This document shows, one piece after another, positions 7,680 to 15,917 of a stretch of 64,000 nt of DNA. Under the pieces are notes generated by a model. It ran no database searches. It had not been told where the DNA came from and saw only the letters and a list, made by a program, of their open reading frames with translations. The stretch spans positions 142,396 to 206,395 of the forward strand of contig NZ_SLXH01000002.1 of assembly GCF_004341365.1 (NCBI RefSeq), read 5' to 3'. Both the position numbers and the translations under genes were made by a program. The stretch is from Simplicispira metamorpha (GTDB taxonomy: Bacteria > Pseudomonadota > Gammaproteobacteria > Burkholderiales > Burkholderiaceae_C). The first letter of the stretch is position 1. Every line of letters begins with the position of its first letter.

Positions 7680-9427
7680 ACCCCAATAAACCCCCGTCTG
7701 AACTGCGCGCGGCCCTGGCCGATTTGCGCCCTTATTTTGTCCGCGCTGGCTGGTTCAGTGTGCTGGCCAGCTTGCTGGTGCTGGCCCCTTCGGGCTACAT
7801 GCTGGAGGTATATAGCCGCGTGGTTACCAGCCGCAACCACCTGACGCTGGTCATGCTCACCTTGCTGGTGCTGGGCGTGTATGTGCTGATGGAGGTGTTG
7901 GAGTGGGCGCGTGGCGAGCTGATGCGCGCCGCGGGCCTGGCGCTGGATGCGCGCCTGTCAGGGCGCATTTTTCAGGCGATTTTTGAGGCCAACCTGCGCC
8001 GCATTTCCGGTGGCACCCAGCAGCCGCTGAACGATTTTCGGCAGGTGCGCGATTTTCTGTCCTCGCCTGCGCTGCTGGCCATGATGGAGGCGCCAGTGGC
8101 ACTGGTCTTCATGGTGCTGCTGTTTTTGATCAGTCCGGTGCTGGGCTGGGTGTCGCTGGCGTTTGCCGTGGTGCTGACGGTGGTGGGCTGGTTCAACGAG
8201 CGCAGCACCAAGCCCACGCTGATGGAGGCCAACCGCAGCGCCATCGCTGCCCAGCAGTATGCCGATGGCTCGCTGCGCAACGCACAGGTGATCGAGTCCA
8301 TGGGCATGTTGCGCGATATTCATGCCCGCTGGATGGATAAGCAGCGTGAGTTCCTGAACCTGCAGGCCAAGGCCTCTGAGGCTGCCGGTGGCTACCAGGC
8401 GGTGTCCAAATTGTTGCAAACCGTCCTCAGCTCGCTGCTGCTGGGGTTGGGCTGCTGGTTGCTGTTGCACAACAGCCTCAATGGCGGCGACGGGATGATG
8501 ATCATTGCTTCGGTGCTGGGTGGGCGCGTGCTGGCGCCGCTGGTGCAGGTGGTGGCCCAGTGGCAGGCCGTGGTCAATGTGCGCGACGCTTGGACGCGCC
8601 TCGATAACCTGCTGACCGCCGTGCCCCCGCGCCCCGAGAACATGGCTTTGCCCGCACCGCGCGGCGCTGTGCAGGTCGAGCAACTGGTAGCCGGTGCGCC
8701 CGGCACACAGGCTGGCAACATCCTCAAAGGCGTAGCGTTTGCGCTGGCCCCGGGTGAGGTGCTGGCGGTGGTCGGGCCCTCGGCCTCGGGCAAGACGACG
8801 CTGGCGCGTCTGCTGACCGGGCTGTGGCCTGCAGCCATGGGCAAGGTGCGTCTGGATGGCGTGGATGTGTTCACCTGGGACAAAGCCGAGCTGGGCCCCT
8901 GCGTGGGCTATCTGCCCCAGGGCGTGGAGCTGTTCGAGGGCTCGGTGGCTGAGAACATCGCCCGCTTTGGCCAGGTGGATCACACCCAGGTCGAGGCCGC
9001 AGCCCGCGCCGTGGGCCTGCATGAATTCATTCTGACCCTTCCCCAGGGTTACGACAGCCCGGTGGGCGATGGCGGCGCGCGCCTGTCAGGTGGCCAGCGC
9101 CAGCGCATCGGCTTGGCACGGGCTATTTACGGCAACCCGGTGTTTGTCGTGCTCGACGAGCCCAACTCCAGCTTGGACGAAGAGGGCGACGCAGCCCTGG
9201 CCCGCACCATCGCCACCCTGAAGGCGCGTGGCACCACCTTTGTGGTGATGACGCACCGCACCAGCGTGCTGGCCGTGGCCGACAAGATGCTGGTGCTGCG
9301 CGATGGGCAAATGCAGGCTTTTGGACCGCGCGACGAGGTGCTGGCTGCGCTGCAGCAGGCCGCCCAGCCGCAACAACGGCCCCAGGCTGCACCCACAGCG
9401 GCTACGCGCATCGCCGGTGTCGCCTGA
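7676..9427 (+). CDS. Type I secretion ABC ATPase/permease (PrtD-like), first copy
   Basis: A 583-residue half-transporter with an N-terminal membrane domain (about 20-290, several helices) and a C-terminal nucleotide-binding domain: Walker A GPSASGKTT (about 367), signature LSGGQRQRIG (about 470), Walker B VFVVLDEP (about 490) and H-loop MTHRT (about 525). It belongs to the PrtD/AprD branch, which lacks the N-terminal peptidase-like domain of HlyB. Together with the fusion protein and TolC-like protein it would export unfolded proteins in one step. Its start overlaps the preceding stop by 4 bp; a second, closely similar ATPase follows. Confidence 0.95.
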   Translation: MNPNKPPSELRAALADLRPYFVRAGWFSVLASLLVLAPSGYMLEVYSRVVTSRNHLTLVMLTLLVLGVYVLMEVLEWARGELMRAAGLALDARLSGRIFQAIFEANLRRISGGTQQPLNDFRQVRDFLSSPALLAMMEAPVALVFMVLLFLISPVLGWVSLAFAVVLTVVGWFNERSTKPTLMEANRSAIAAQQYADGSLRNAQVIESMGMLRDIHARWMDKQREFLNLQAKASEAAGGYQAVSKLLQTVLSSLLLGLGCWLLLHNSLNGGDGMMIIASVLGGRVLAPLVQVVAQWQAVVNVRDAWTRLDNLLTAVPPRPENMALPAPRGAVQVEQLVAGAPGTQAGNILKGVAFALAPGEVLAVVGPSASGKTTLARLLTGLWPAAMGKVRLDGVDVFTWDKAELGPCVGYLPQGVELFEGSVAENIARFGQVDHTQVEAAARAVGLHEFILTLPQGYDSPVGDGGARLSGGQRQRIGLARAIYGNPVFVVLDEPNSSLDEEGDAALARTIATLKARGTTFVVMTHRTSVLAVADKMLVLRDGQMQAFGPRDEVLAALQQAAQPQQRPQAAPTAATRIAGVA

Positions 9428-9448
9428 GTCACGCCAGAAACCAAGACC

Positions 9449-11194
9449 ATGAAAAAATTTGCCTTCTTTGACCGCAGCGAACTGACGCAGGTGCTGTGGA
9501 GTTTTCGCCGCGAATTCCTGATGGTGGGCTTGTTCAGCATGGTGGCCAACGTGCTGATGCTCTCGCCCACGTTGTACATGTTGCAGGTTTATGACCGCGT
9601 CATGCTCAGCCGCAGCGAGCTGACGCTGCTGGCGGTGTCGCTGATCACTTTGTTTTTGTTTGGCGTGATGGCCTTTGCCGAGTGGATGCGCTCGCGGGTG
9701 CTGGTGCGCACGGGCGTGCGGCTGGATGCGGTGCTGGGCACGCGGGTGTTCAATGCCAGCTTTGAGTCGTACCTGAGCCAGTCCGGCACCGGCCCGGCGC
9801 GCGCCTTTGGCGATTTGATCCAGATTCGCCAGTTCATCACTGGCAACGGCATATTTGCCTTTTTTGATGCGCCTTGGGCACCGGTGTATCTGGCGGTGTT
9901 GTTTTTTCTGCACCCTTTGCTAGGGTGGCTGGCGATTGGTTTTGCCTTGGTGCAAATGGCGCTGGCCTGGCTGGGCCACAGCCGCACCGTAGCGCCCGCT
10001 GAAGCGGCATCCAAGGCCAGCAGCGAATCGGGTTCCTACCTGCAAAGCAAGCTGCGCAACGCGGAAACGCTCGAATCCATGGGCATGGTGAGCAACCTGC
10101 GTCCGCACTGGGCGCAGCGCCACCAGCAGACGCTGCAATTGCAGTCGGCGGCGCAGGCCATCACGGGGCGCATCACAGCGTTGAGCAAGTTCATCCGTTA
10201 CTCGCAGCAATCGCTGGCGCTGGGTGCCGGGGCCTTGCTGGTGATTGACGGTCAGCTCTCGCCCGGGGGCATGATTGCCGCCAACGTGTTGATGACGCGC
10301 GCGCTCTCGCCGATCGACATGTTGGTGGGTACTTGGCGCGGGTTTATCAGCGCCCGTTCGGCTTTCGAGCGACTCGAAGCCTTGCTGCGCGACTACCCCG
10401 AGCGCGATCCAGCCCTCTCGCGCGTGGCTCCCCAAGGCGCACTGACGTTGCGCGATGTGGTAGCCACCGCGCCGGGCCGCAAAACCCCCATCCTCAAGGG
10501 GGTGAGCACGGCAGTGCAGGCGGGCACCGTCACGGTGGTGCTTGGCCCTTCGGGTTCGGGCAAGTCCACACTGGCGCGCTGCATGGTGGGCATCTGGCCG
10601 GATGTCTCGGGCGAGGTGCTGCTGGACGGCCTGCCCATCAACGGCTGGGACCGCACCGAGCTGGGCCCCCACCTGGGCTACTTGCCCCAAGACATCGAGC
10701 TGTTCGAGGGCACGATTGCCGAGAACATCGCCCGTTTTGGCGAGGTGGTGTCCGACAAGGTGATTGCCGCCGCGCGCAGCGCCGGGCTGCACGAAATGAT
10801 TTTGCGTTTCCCCAAAGGCTACGACACCCCGATTGGCGAAGCCGGCGGCCTGCTCTCAGGCGGGCAGCGCCAGCGCATCGGGCTGGCGCGGGCGGTGTAT
10901 GGCGACCCGGTACTGGTCGTGCTCGATGAGCCCAATGCCAACCTGGACGACGTGGGCGAAGCCGCCCTGGTGCGTGCCGTGCAGGAGCTCAAGGCCCAGG
11001 GGCGCACGGTGTTTCTGATTACCCACCGGCCCGGCATTCTGGCCGTGGCCGACCGCCTGCTCATTCTGCGCGATGGCCAGGTGCAGGCCGATGGCCCGCG
11101 CGACCAGGTGCTGGCGGCACTGCGCGCTGCACAGGCTGCGCAAGCGCAAGGCGGCTCGGGCGCTGGTACTGCAGTGGCGCCCCAGCCAGTCTGA
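9449..11194 (+). CDS. Type I secretion ABC ATPase/permease (PrtD-like), second copy
   Basis: A 581-residue paralogue of the preceding gene with the same domain order and almost the same length. Membrane domain about 20-290; Walker A GPSGSGKST (about 367), LSGGQRQRIG (about 469), Walker B VLVVLDEP (about 489) and ITHRPG (about 525). All nucleotide-binding motifs are intact in both copies. The pair could form a heterodimer, or two homodimers of different specificity; PrtD-type systems normally have one ATPase. It starts 21 bp after the first copy. Confidence 0.95.
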   Translation: MKKFAFFDRSELTQVLWSFRREFLMVGLFSMVANVLMLSPTLYMLQVYDRVMLSRSELTLLAVSLITLFLFGVMAFAEWMRSRVLVRTGVRLDAVLGTRVFNASFESYLSQSGTGPARAFGDLIQIRQFITGNGIFAFFDAPWAPVYLAVLFFLHPLLGWLAIGFALVQMALAWLGHSRTVAPAEAASKASSESGSYLQSKLRNAETLESMGMVSNLRPHWAQRHQQTLQLQSAAQAITGRITALSKFIRYSQQSLALGAGALLVIDGQLSPGGMIAANVLMTRALSPIDMLVGTWRGFISARSAFERLEALLRDYPERDPALSRVAPQGALTLRDVVATAPGRKTPILKGVSTAVQAGTVTVVLGPSGSGKSTLARCMVGIWPDVSGEVLLDGLPINGWDRTELGPHLGYLPQDIELFEGTIAENIARFGEVVSDKVIAAARSAGLHEMILRFPKGYDTPIGEAGGLLSGGQRQRIGLARAVYGDPVLVVLDEPNANLDDVGEAALVRAVQELKAQGRTVFLITHRPGILAVADRLLILRDGQVQADGPRDQVLAALRAAQAAQAQGGSGAGTAVAPQPV

Positions 11195-11246
11195 TCGCTG
11201 CGCCGGTTTTCTGCTTTTATGACATCCAACTTTGTCGAGTTCTGAC

Positions 11247-12623
11247 ATGGGTACACCACTTTTGAGTTCTTCTTCTGCCGGCAAAAGCCTTGCTGGTGCG
11301 GTTGCCGACGTGCCTGGCGCTGGTGCAGCGCCTGCCCCGGCTACAGATGCCCGGCGCGTGGGCCGCGCGGGCCTGTGGGCGCTGGCCATCGGGTTTGGCG
11401 GATTTTTGCTGTGGGCCGGGCTGGCGCCCCTGGACGAGGGCGTGCCAGGCCAGGGCCTCGTGGCCATCGACACCAAGCGCAAGGCGGTGCAGCACCTGAG
11501 CGGCGGCATCGTCAAGGAAGTGCTGGTGCGCGAGGGCGATGTGGTCAAAGAGGGCCAGCTGCTGGTGCGCCTGGATGAAGCCGTGGCGCGCGCCAACCAC
11601 GAATCTTCGCGCCAGCGCTACCTGGGCTTGCGCGCCATGCAAGCGCGTCTGGAGGCCGAGCAACTGGGCCGTGCCAGTGTGCGCTTCCATGCCGATCTGG
11701 AGGCGGCTGCGTCCGATCCGCTGATCCGTCAGCAAATGCTCAACCAGGAGCAATTGTTCATGACCCGGCGCAACCTGCTGCGCTCGGATTTGCAATCGAT
11801 TGAAGAAAACATCCAGGGCCAGCAAGGGCTGCTGACTGCCTACGCCAGCATGTTGACCCACCGGCGCAGCCAGCTGGCCTTGATCAACGAGGAGCTGGGC
11901 AATTTGCGCGGGCTGGTCAAAGAGGGTTATGCACCGCGCAACCGCCAGCTGGAGATGGAGCGCATGGTGGCTGACTCCAGCTCTGCGATCGCCGATTTGC
12001 AGGGCAATACCGTGCGTGCCCAGCGCGCCATTGGCGAGCTGCGCCAGCGTGCCATGTCGCGCCAGCAGGACTTCCGCCGTGAGGTGGAGACGCAGCTGGC
12101 CGATGTCAGCCGCGAGGTGTTGTCTGAGGAACAAAAGTTCAAGGCCGTGACCAACGACCTTGAGCGTACCGAGATCAAGGCGCCAGCAGCGGGTCAGGTG
12201 GTGAGTCTGGCAGTGCAGACCGTGGGTGGCGTGGTGCAACCGGGGCAGAAGCTCATGGACATCGTCCCTGGTGATGAGCCCTTGCTGCTCGAAGCCCATG
12301 TGGCGCCGCACCTGATCGACAGGGTGCATGCACAGCTGCCGGTGGATGTGCGCTTTTCTTCGTTTGCGCATTCGCCGCAGTTGGTGGTGCAGGGGCAGGT
12401 GGTGTCGGTATCGGCTGATTTGCTCACTGAACCGCAGACTGGCGTGACCTATTACCTGGCACGCGTGCAGGTAACCCCCGAGGGCATGAAGACACTGGGC
12501 AAGCGCCAGTTGCAGCCAGGTATGCCGGTGGAGGTGGTATTTAAGACCGGCGAACGTTCCATGCTGACGTATTTGCTGCACCCGTTGCTCAAGCGCGTGT
12601 CTGCCTCCATGAAAGAGGAGTGA
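11247..12623 (+). CDS. Type I secretion membrane fusion protein (HlyD/PrtE family)
   Basis: A 458-residue periplasmic adaptor: short cytoplasmic N-terminus, one membrane anchor (about 41-60, ending LAPLDEGVPGQG), a lipoyl-like half (KRKAVQHLSGGIVKEVLVREGD), a long alpha-helical hairpin (about 120-300), the second lipoyl half (IKAPAAGQVVSL), then a beta-barrel and membrane-proximal domain. It links the ABC pair to the outer-membrane channel. Start is taken at ATG 11247; a TTG at 11232 is an alternative. An eight-codon frame (ATG 11219 to stop 11243) ends one base before the start and could couple translation. Confidence 0.93.
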   Translation: MGTPLLSSSSAGKSLAGAVADVPGAGAAPAPATDARRVGRAGLWALAIGFGGFLLWAGLAPLDEGVPGQGLVAIDTKRKAVQHLSGGIVKEVLVREGDVVKEGQLLVRLDEAVARANHESSRQRYLGLRAMQARLEAEQLGRASVRFHADLEAAASDPLIRQQMLNQEQLFMTRRNLLRSDLQSIEENIQGQQGLLTAYASMLTHRRSQLALINEELGNLRGLVKEGYAPRNRQLEMERMVADSSSAIADLQGNTVRAQRAIGELRQRAMSRQQDFRREVETQLADVSREVLSEEQKFKAVTNDLERTEIKAPAAGQVVSLAVQTVGGVVQPGQKLMDIVPGDEPLLLEAHVAPHLIDRVHAQLPVDVRFSSFAHSPQLVVQGQVVSVSADLLTEPQTGVTYYLARVQVTPEGMKTLGKRQLQPGMPVEVVFKTGERSMLTYLLHPLLKRVSASMKEE

Positions 12624-12626
12624 GCG

Positions 12627-14009
12627 GTGTTGATAAGTTTTTTCCACTTTCCTGCTGTGGCCCCGTGCCGCAGTGCCTGGGTGCTGCGCACCGCAGTGGC
12701 CAGCGCGTGCGCGGCACTGCTGTCCACCACCGCCCATGCCATGGACTTGCGCCAGGCCTATGAAGCCGCCTATGCCAACGACGCGCAAATCCGCGCTGCG
12801 CGCTCGGGCGCCGAGGCCAGCCGTGAGCGCCTGCCGCAGGCGCGCGCTCAGCTGCTGCCTAACGTGTCGCTCAGCGTGGGCCGCAACCACAACGACCTGA
12901 CCAGCAAGGGTCGCAACTTTGCCGGTCAGCCCACTACCAGCAAAAACGAGTATTACTCTGGCAACCAGACCTTGTCTGTGCGCCAGCCGTTGTACCGCCC
13001 GTACCAGAGTGCGTCGGTGCGCCAGGCCGAGGCACAAGTGGAAGACGCTGATGCCACGCTGGAACGCGACGAGCAAAGCTTGGTCGTGCGCGTGGGTGAG
13101 GCTTATTTCGATGCCCTGCTGGCCGAAGACCAGCTGGAGCTGGTGCTGGCACAAAAAACCACCTACAGCACCCAACTGGACGCTGCGCGCAAAGGCTTTG
13201 CCGCCGGTACGGGTACCCGCACCGATGTCGATGAGGCCCAGGCGCGCCTGGACATGACGGTGGCGCAGGAGCTGGAAGCACGGCAGAACCTGGACTTCAC
13301 CCGCCATCGCATCGAGGTGCTGACCGGGCAGAGCATGGACACGCTGGCACGCCTGGATGTACAGCGCTTCCAGGCCACGCAGCCTGTACCCACCTCGGTG
13401 GATGCCTGGATGGAACGTGCCGAACAGGGCAGTCCCGAGTTGCGCGCATTGCGCGCCCAGCTGGAGGCCGCACGCCAGGAGGTGGACAAGGCGAACTCAG
13501 GCCATCTGCCCACCCTGGATGCCGTAGCGCAATGGGCTCGCACCAACAGCGACAGCGTGACCAGCGTGAACTCGCGCTACGACAACAAAACGATTGGTTT
13601 GCAGTTGTCGGTGCCGCTGTATGGCGGTGGCTATGTCAGTTCTACAGTGCGCCAGGCAGTGGCCGGGCAAGAGCGGGCGAGTGAGATGCTGGAGGCCGCA
13701 CGGCGTGATTTGGGCGTGCGTGTACACCGCGAGTTCCGGGCCATGACCGAGGGCGTGCTGCGCATCCAGGCGCTGGAGCAGGCCGTGCGCTCGGCAGACC
13801 AGGCCGTGCAATCCAACCGCCGCTCTTTTGCGGCTGGGGTGCGCACCACGATTGATGTGCTTAACGCCGAGCAGCAAAAAACCATGGCCCTGCGTGATCT
13901 GGCCCAGGCGCGGTATGTGTACCTGGTGTCGCAGATGCGTCTGCAATCGTTGGCGGGGGAGGACAGGCTGGAGAGCATTCGCCAAGTCAACACCTGGCTG
14001 GCGCAGTGA
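12627..14009 (+). CDS. TolC-family outer-membrane channel of the type I system
   Basis: A 460-residue protein starting with GTG at 12627, 3 bp after the fusion-protein stop. A signal peptide ends near 'STTAHA' (about residue 38), followed by 'MDLRQAYEAAYANDAQIRAARS', the usual TolC opening. Two outer-membrane-efflux repeats follow, each with helical hairpins and the 'AGTGTRTDVDEAQARLD' / 'AGVRTTIDVLNAEQQ' signatures. It completes the trans-envelope conduit. No RTX or other obvious cargo gene is next to it within the window. Confidence 0.93.
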   Translation: MLISFFHFPAVAPCRSAWVLRTAVASACAALLSTTAHAMDLRQAYEAAYANDAQIRAARSGAEASRERLPQARAQLLPNVSLSVGRNHNDLTSKGRNFAGQPTTSKNEYYSGNQTLSVRQPLYRPYQSASVRQAEAQVEDADATLERDEQSLVVRVGEAYFDALLAEDQLELVLAQKTTYSTQLDAARKGFAAGTGTRTDVDEAQARLDMTVAQELEARQNLDFTRHRIEVLTGQSMDTLARLDVQRFQATQPVPTSVDAWMERAEQGSPELRALRAQLEAARQEVDKANSGHLPTLDAVAQWARTNSDSVTSVNSRYDNKTIGLQLSVPLYGGGYVSSTVRQAVAGQERASEMLEAARRDLGVRVHREFRAMTEGVLRIQALEQAVRSADQAVQSNRRSFAAGVRTTIDVLNAEQQKTMALRDLAQARYVYLVSQMRLQSLAGEDRLESIRQVNTWLAQ

Positions 14010-14071
14010 CCAAGGCCTGGGCCTGGTGTGGCGCCTGCGGCGCGCGTCCAGCCCCGCCGTCAGCGCCGCCG

Positions 14072-15913
14072 TCAGCGCCGCCAGCGCGCCAGGCACAGCA
14101 GCGTGGTGGCTGCCATGTAGCGACCCACGCTGAGCCATGAATTGAAGATGCGCGACTGGCCTGCCACGCGCAGGTTCATAGTGACGGGTACCTCGGTGAT
14201 ATGCAGCCCGGCGCGGCGCACCATGATCAGTGCGCCCAAATCCTGGTAATCCAGCAAAGTAGCTTCGCGCGTGGCCAGCACGCGCATGGCGGCGCGGTTG
14301 TACAGCCGAAAACCCGATGTCAGGTCGCGCAGGTCAAAGCCTGCCAGTTCACGGAACCAGCGCCAGGCCAGTTGGCGCAGGGCGCTGGCGCGCTCTGGGA
14401 AGGCGCCGATCACCAAATCCGCACTTTGGCGCGCCTGTAGCAGCGTAGGGATTTCTTCCACCTCGTGCTGGCCGTCGGCGTCCATGGTGATGACGGCCTG
14501 GTAGCCGTGCGCTAGGGCGTGGCGTATGCCGGTTTGCATGCCGCCCCAGGCGCCCATGGATAAAGTGGGCCGCAGCACAATGGCGCCCGCCTGGCGGGCA
14601 ATGGCGCCGGTGGCATCACTGCTTTGGTCGTCAATTACCAGCACATCAGTCCATCCGGCCGTCTGGAGCCGCTCCAGCATGGCGCCAATGGTGGTGGCTT
14701 CGTCGCGCGCAGGGATGACGATGAGCACATCTTTGCGTGGGTCGGGGGGGCAGCTGGCGGGGGCGGCCAGTGCGTACTGCGCGGCTACCTGGCGCTCGCA
14801 GGCAGCGATAGTGAAGTGCGCTTGCAGTGCCCGTTGTCCGGCCTGGCCCAGTTGTTGGCGCAGGGCTGGCTGGTGTTGCAGGTGAGCGATGGCATTTTTC
14901 CAGCTGGCCGGGTCTTGTGGCGCCGCGTGCAGACCAGCCCCCGATTGTTCTATGACCCACGGCATGCCCGAGCCCGGCAGTTGCGAGACGATGCAAGGGC
15001 GGCCATGGGCCATGGCTTCGAGCAGTACCACGCCAAAGGCTTCGGTGCGCTCGCGCGAGGCCAGGCAGAACACATCACAGCTTTGCAGCAATGCGTTTTT
15101 TTCGGCATCGCTCACGCTGCCGAGCAGGCGCACGGCGGGCGTCTGTCCGGTGGGCGTGGTGTGCGCTATCAGTGCCTGCAATGGGGCGTGTAGTTCGCCA
15201 TCGCCGACGATCAGCAACTCCACGCCGGGCATATCGGCCACGGCTTCGACCAGTGTTTCGAAGCCTTTGTAATAGGTGAGCCGACCGATCGATAGCAGGC
15301 GCAGGGTGCCGGGGCGCCAAGGGCCGGTGCATGGGGTGGTTGCCGCAGTGTCTGGTGAGGTAGGCGCGGCGCTGGCCACATGGCCCAGGCCCAGCGGCAC
15401 CACGGCACATTTGCTGCGCCAGGGCTGCAAGGGCTCACTGGCCTGCAAATACGGCGGCGAGGTGGCCATGATGCGTTCAGCGCGCTCCAGCACCGCCTGT
15501 TCAAATGGGCGGTAGGCGCGGTAGGCCAGCGCCACAGCGGCACGGATGCGCGATACCACCACGTCCGAATGCCAATGCACCACCCACGGAATGGCACGGG
15601 CCTCGGACAGCGTGAGCGCCCAGAAGGCGGAGTTATTGGGCATGTGCAGGTGCAATACGTCGGGTCGGAACTGGCGAATCGCACGCGCCAGCGCGGCCCG
15701 AAATCCGACGGCAATTGGTGCATAGACCAGATGGCCTTGCACCGGCACGCGTACCAGCCAATCGGGGTCATCGGGCAGCGGGTCGCCATGCACCAAGGCG
15801 CACGCGTGCAGGCCCTGGGCGCGCTGGGCGGTCACCAGATCGGCCAGAAAAACTTCCATGCCGCCTCGGTGGGGCGGATAGAACTTGCCTATGTGCAATA
15901 CGGTGGTGCCCAT
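14072..15913 (-). CDS. Bifunctional glycosyltransferase: GT4 domain fused to GT2 domain
   Basis: A 613-residue fusion. Residues 1 to about 385 form a GT-B, GT4-type glycosyltransferase (HIGKFYPPHRGGMEVFLADL at the N-terminus; 'SIGRLTYYKGFETLVEAV'; ERTEAFGVVLLEAMAHGRP sugar-nucleotide site). Residues from about 396 form a GT-A, GT2-type enzyme (VLIVIPARDEATTI, VIDDQSSDATG, MDADGQHEVEEI with the DxD motif) of the polyprenyl-phosphate/dolichyl-phosphate-mannose-synthase-like kind. The start ATG at 15913 is 4 bp after the stop of the upstream membrane/TPR gene. It probably serves surface polysaccharide or protein glycosylation; donors and acceptors are unknown. Confidence 0.88.
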   Translation of the reverse strand: MGTTVLHIGKFYPPHRGGMEVFLADLVTAQRAQGLHACALVHGDPLPDDPDWLVRVPVQGHLVYAPIAVGFRAALARAIRQFRPDVLHLHMPNNSAFWALTLSEARAIPWVVHWHSDVVVSRIRAAVALAYRAYRPFEQAVLERAERIMATSPPYLQASEPLQPWRSKCAVVPLGLGHVASAAPTSPDTAATTPCTGPWRPGTLRLLSIGRLTYYKGFETLVEAVADMPGVELLIVGDGELHAPLQALIAHTTPTGQTPAVRLLGSVSDAEKNALLQSCDVFCLASRERTEAFGVVLLEAMAHGRPCIVSQLPGSGMPWVIEQSGAGLHAAPQDPASWKNAIAHLQHQPALRQQLGQAGQRALQAHFTIAACERQVAAQYALAAPASCPPDPRKDVLIVIPARDEATTIGAMLERLQTAGWTDVLVIDDQSSDATGAIARQAGAIVLRPTLSMGAWGGMQTGIRHALAHGYQAVITMDADGQHEVEEIPTLLQARQSADLVIGAFPERASALRQLAWRWFRELAGFDLRDLTSGFRLYNRAAMRVLATREATLLDYQDLGALIMVRRAGLHITEVPVTMNLRVAGQSRIFNSWLSVGRYMAATTLLCLARWRR

Positions 15914-15917
15914 AGTG

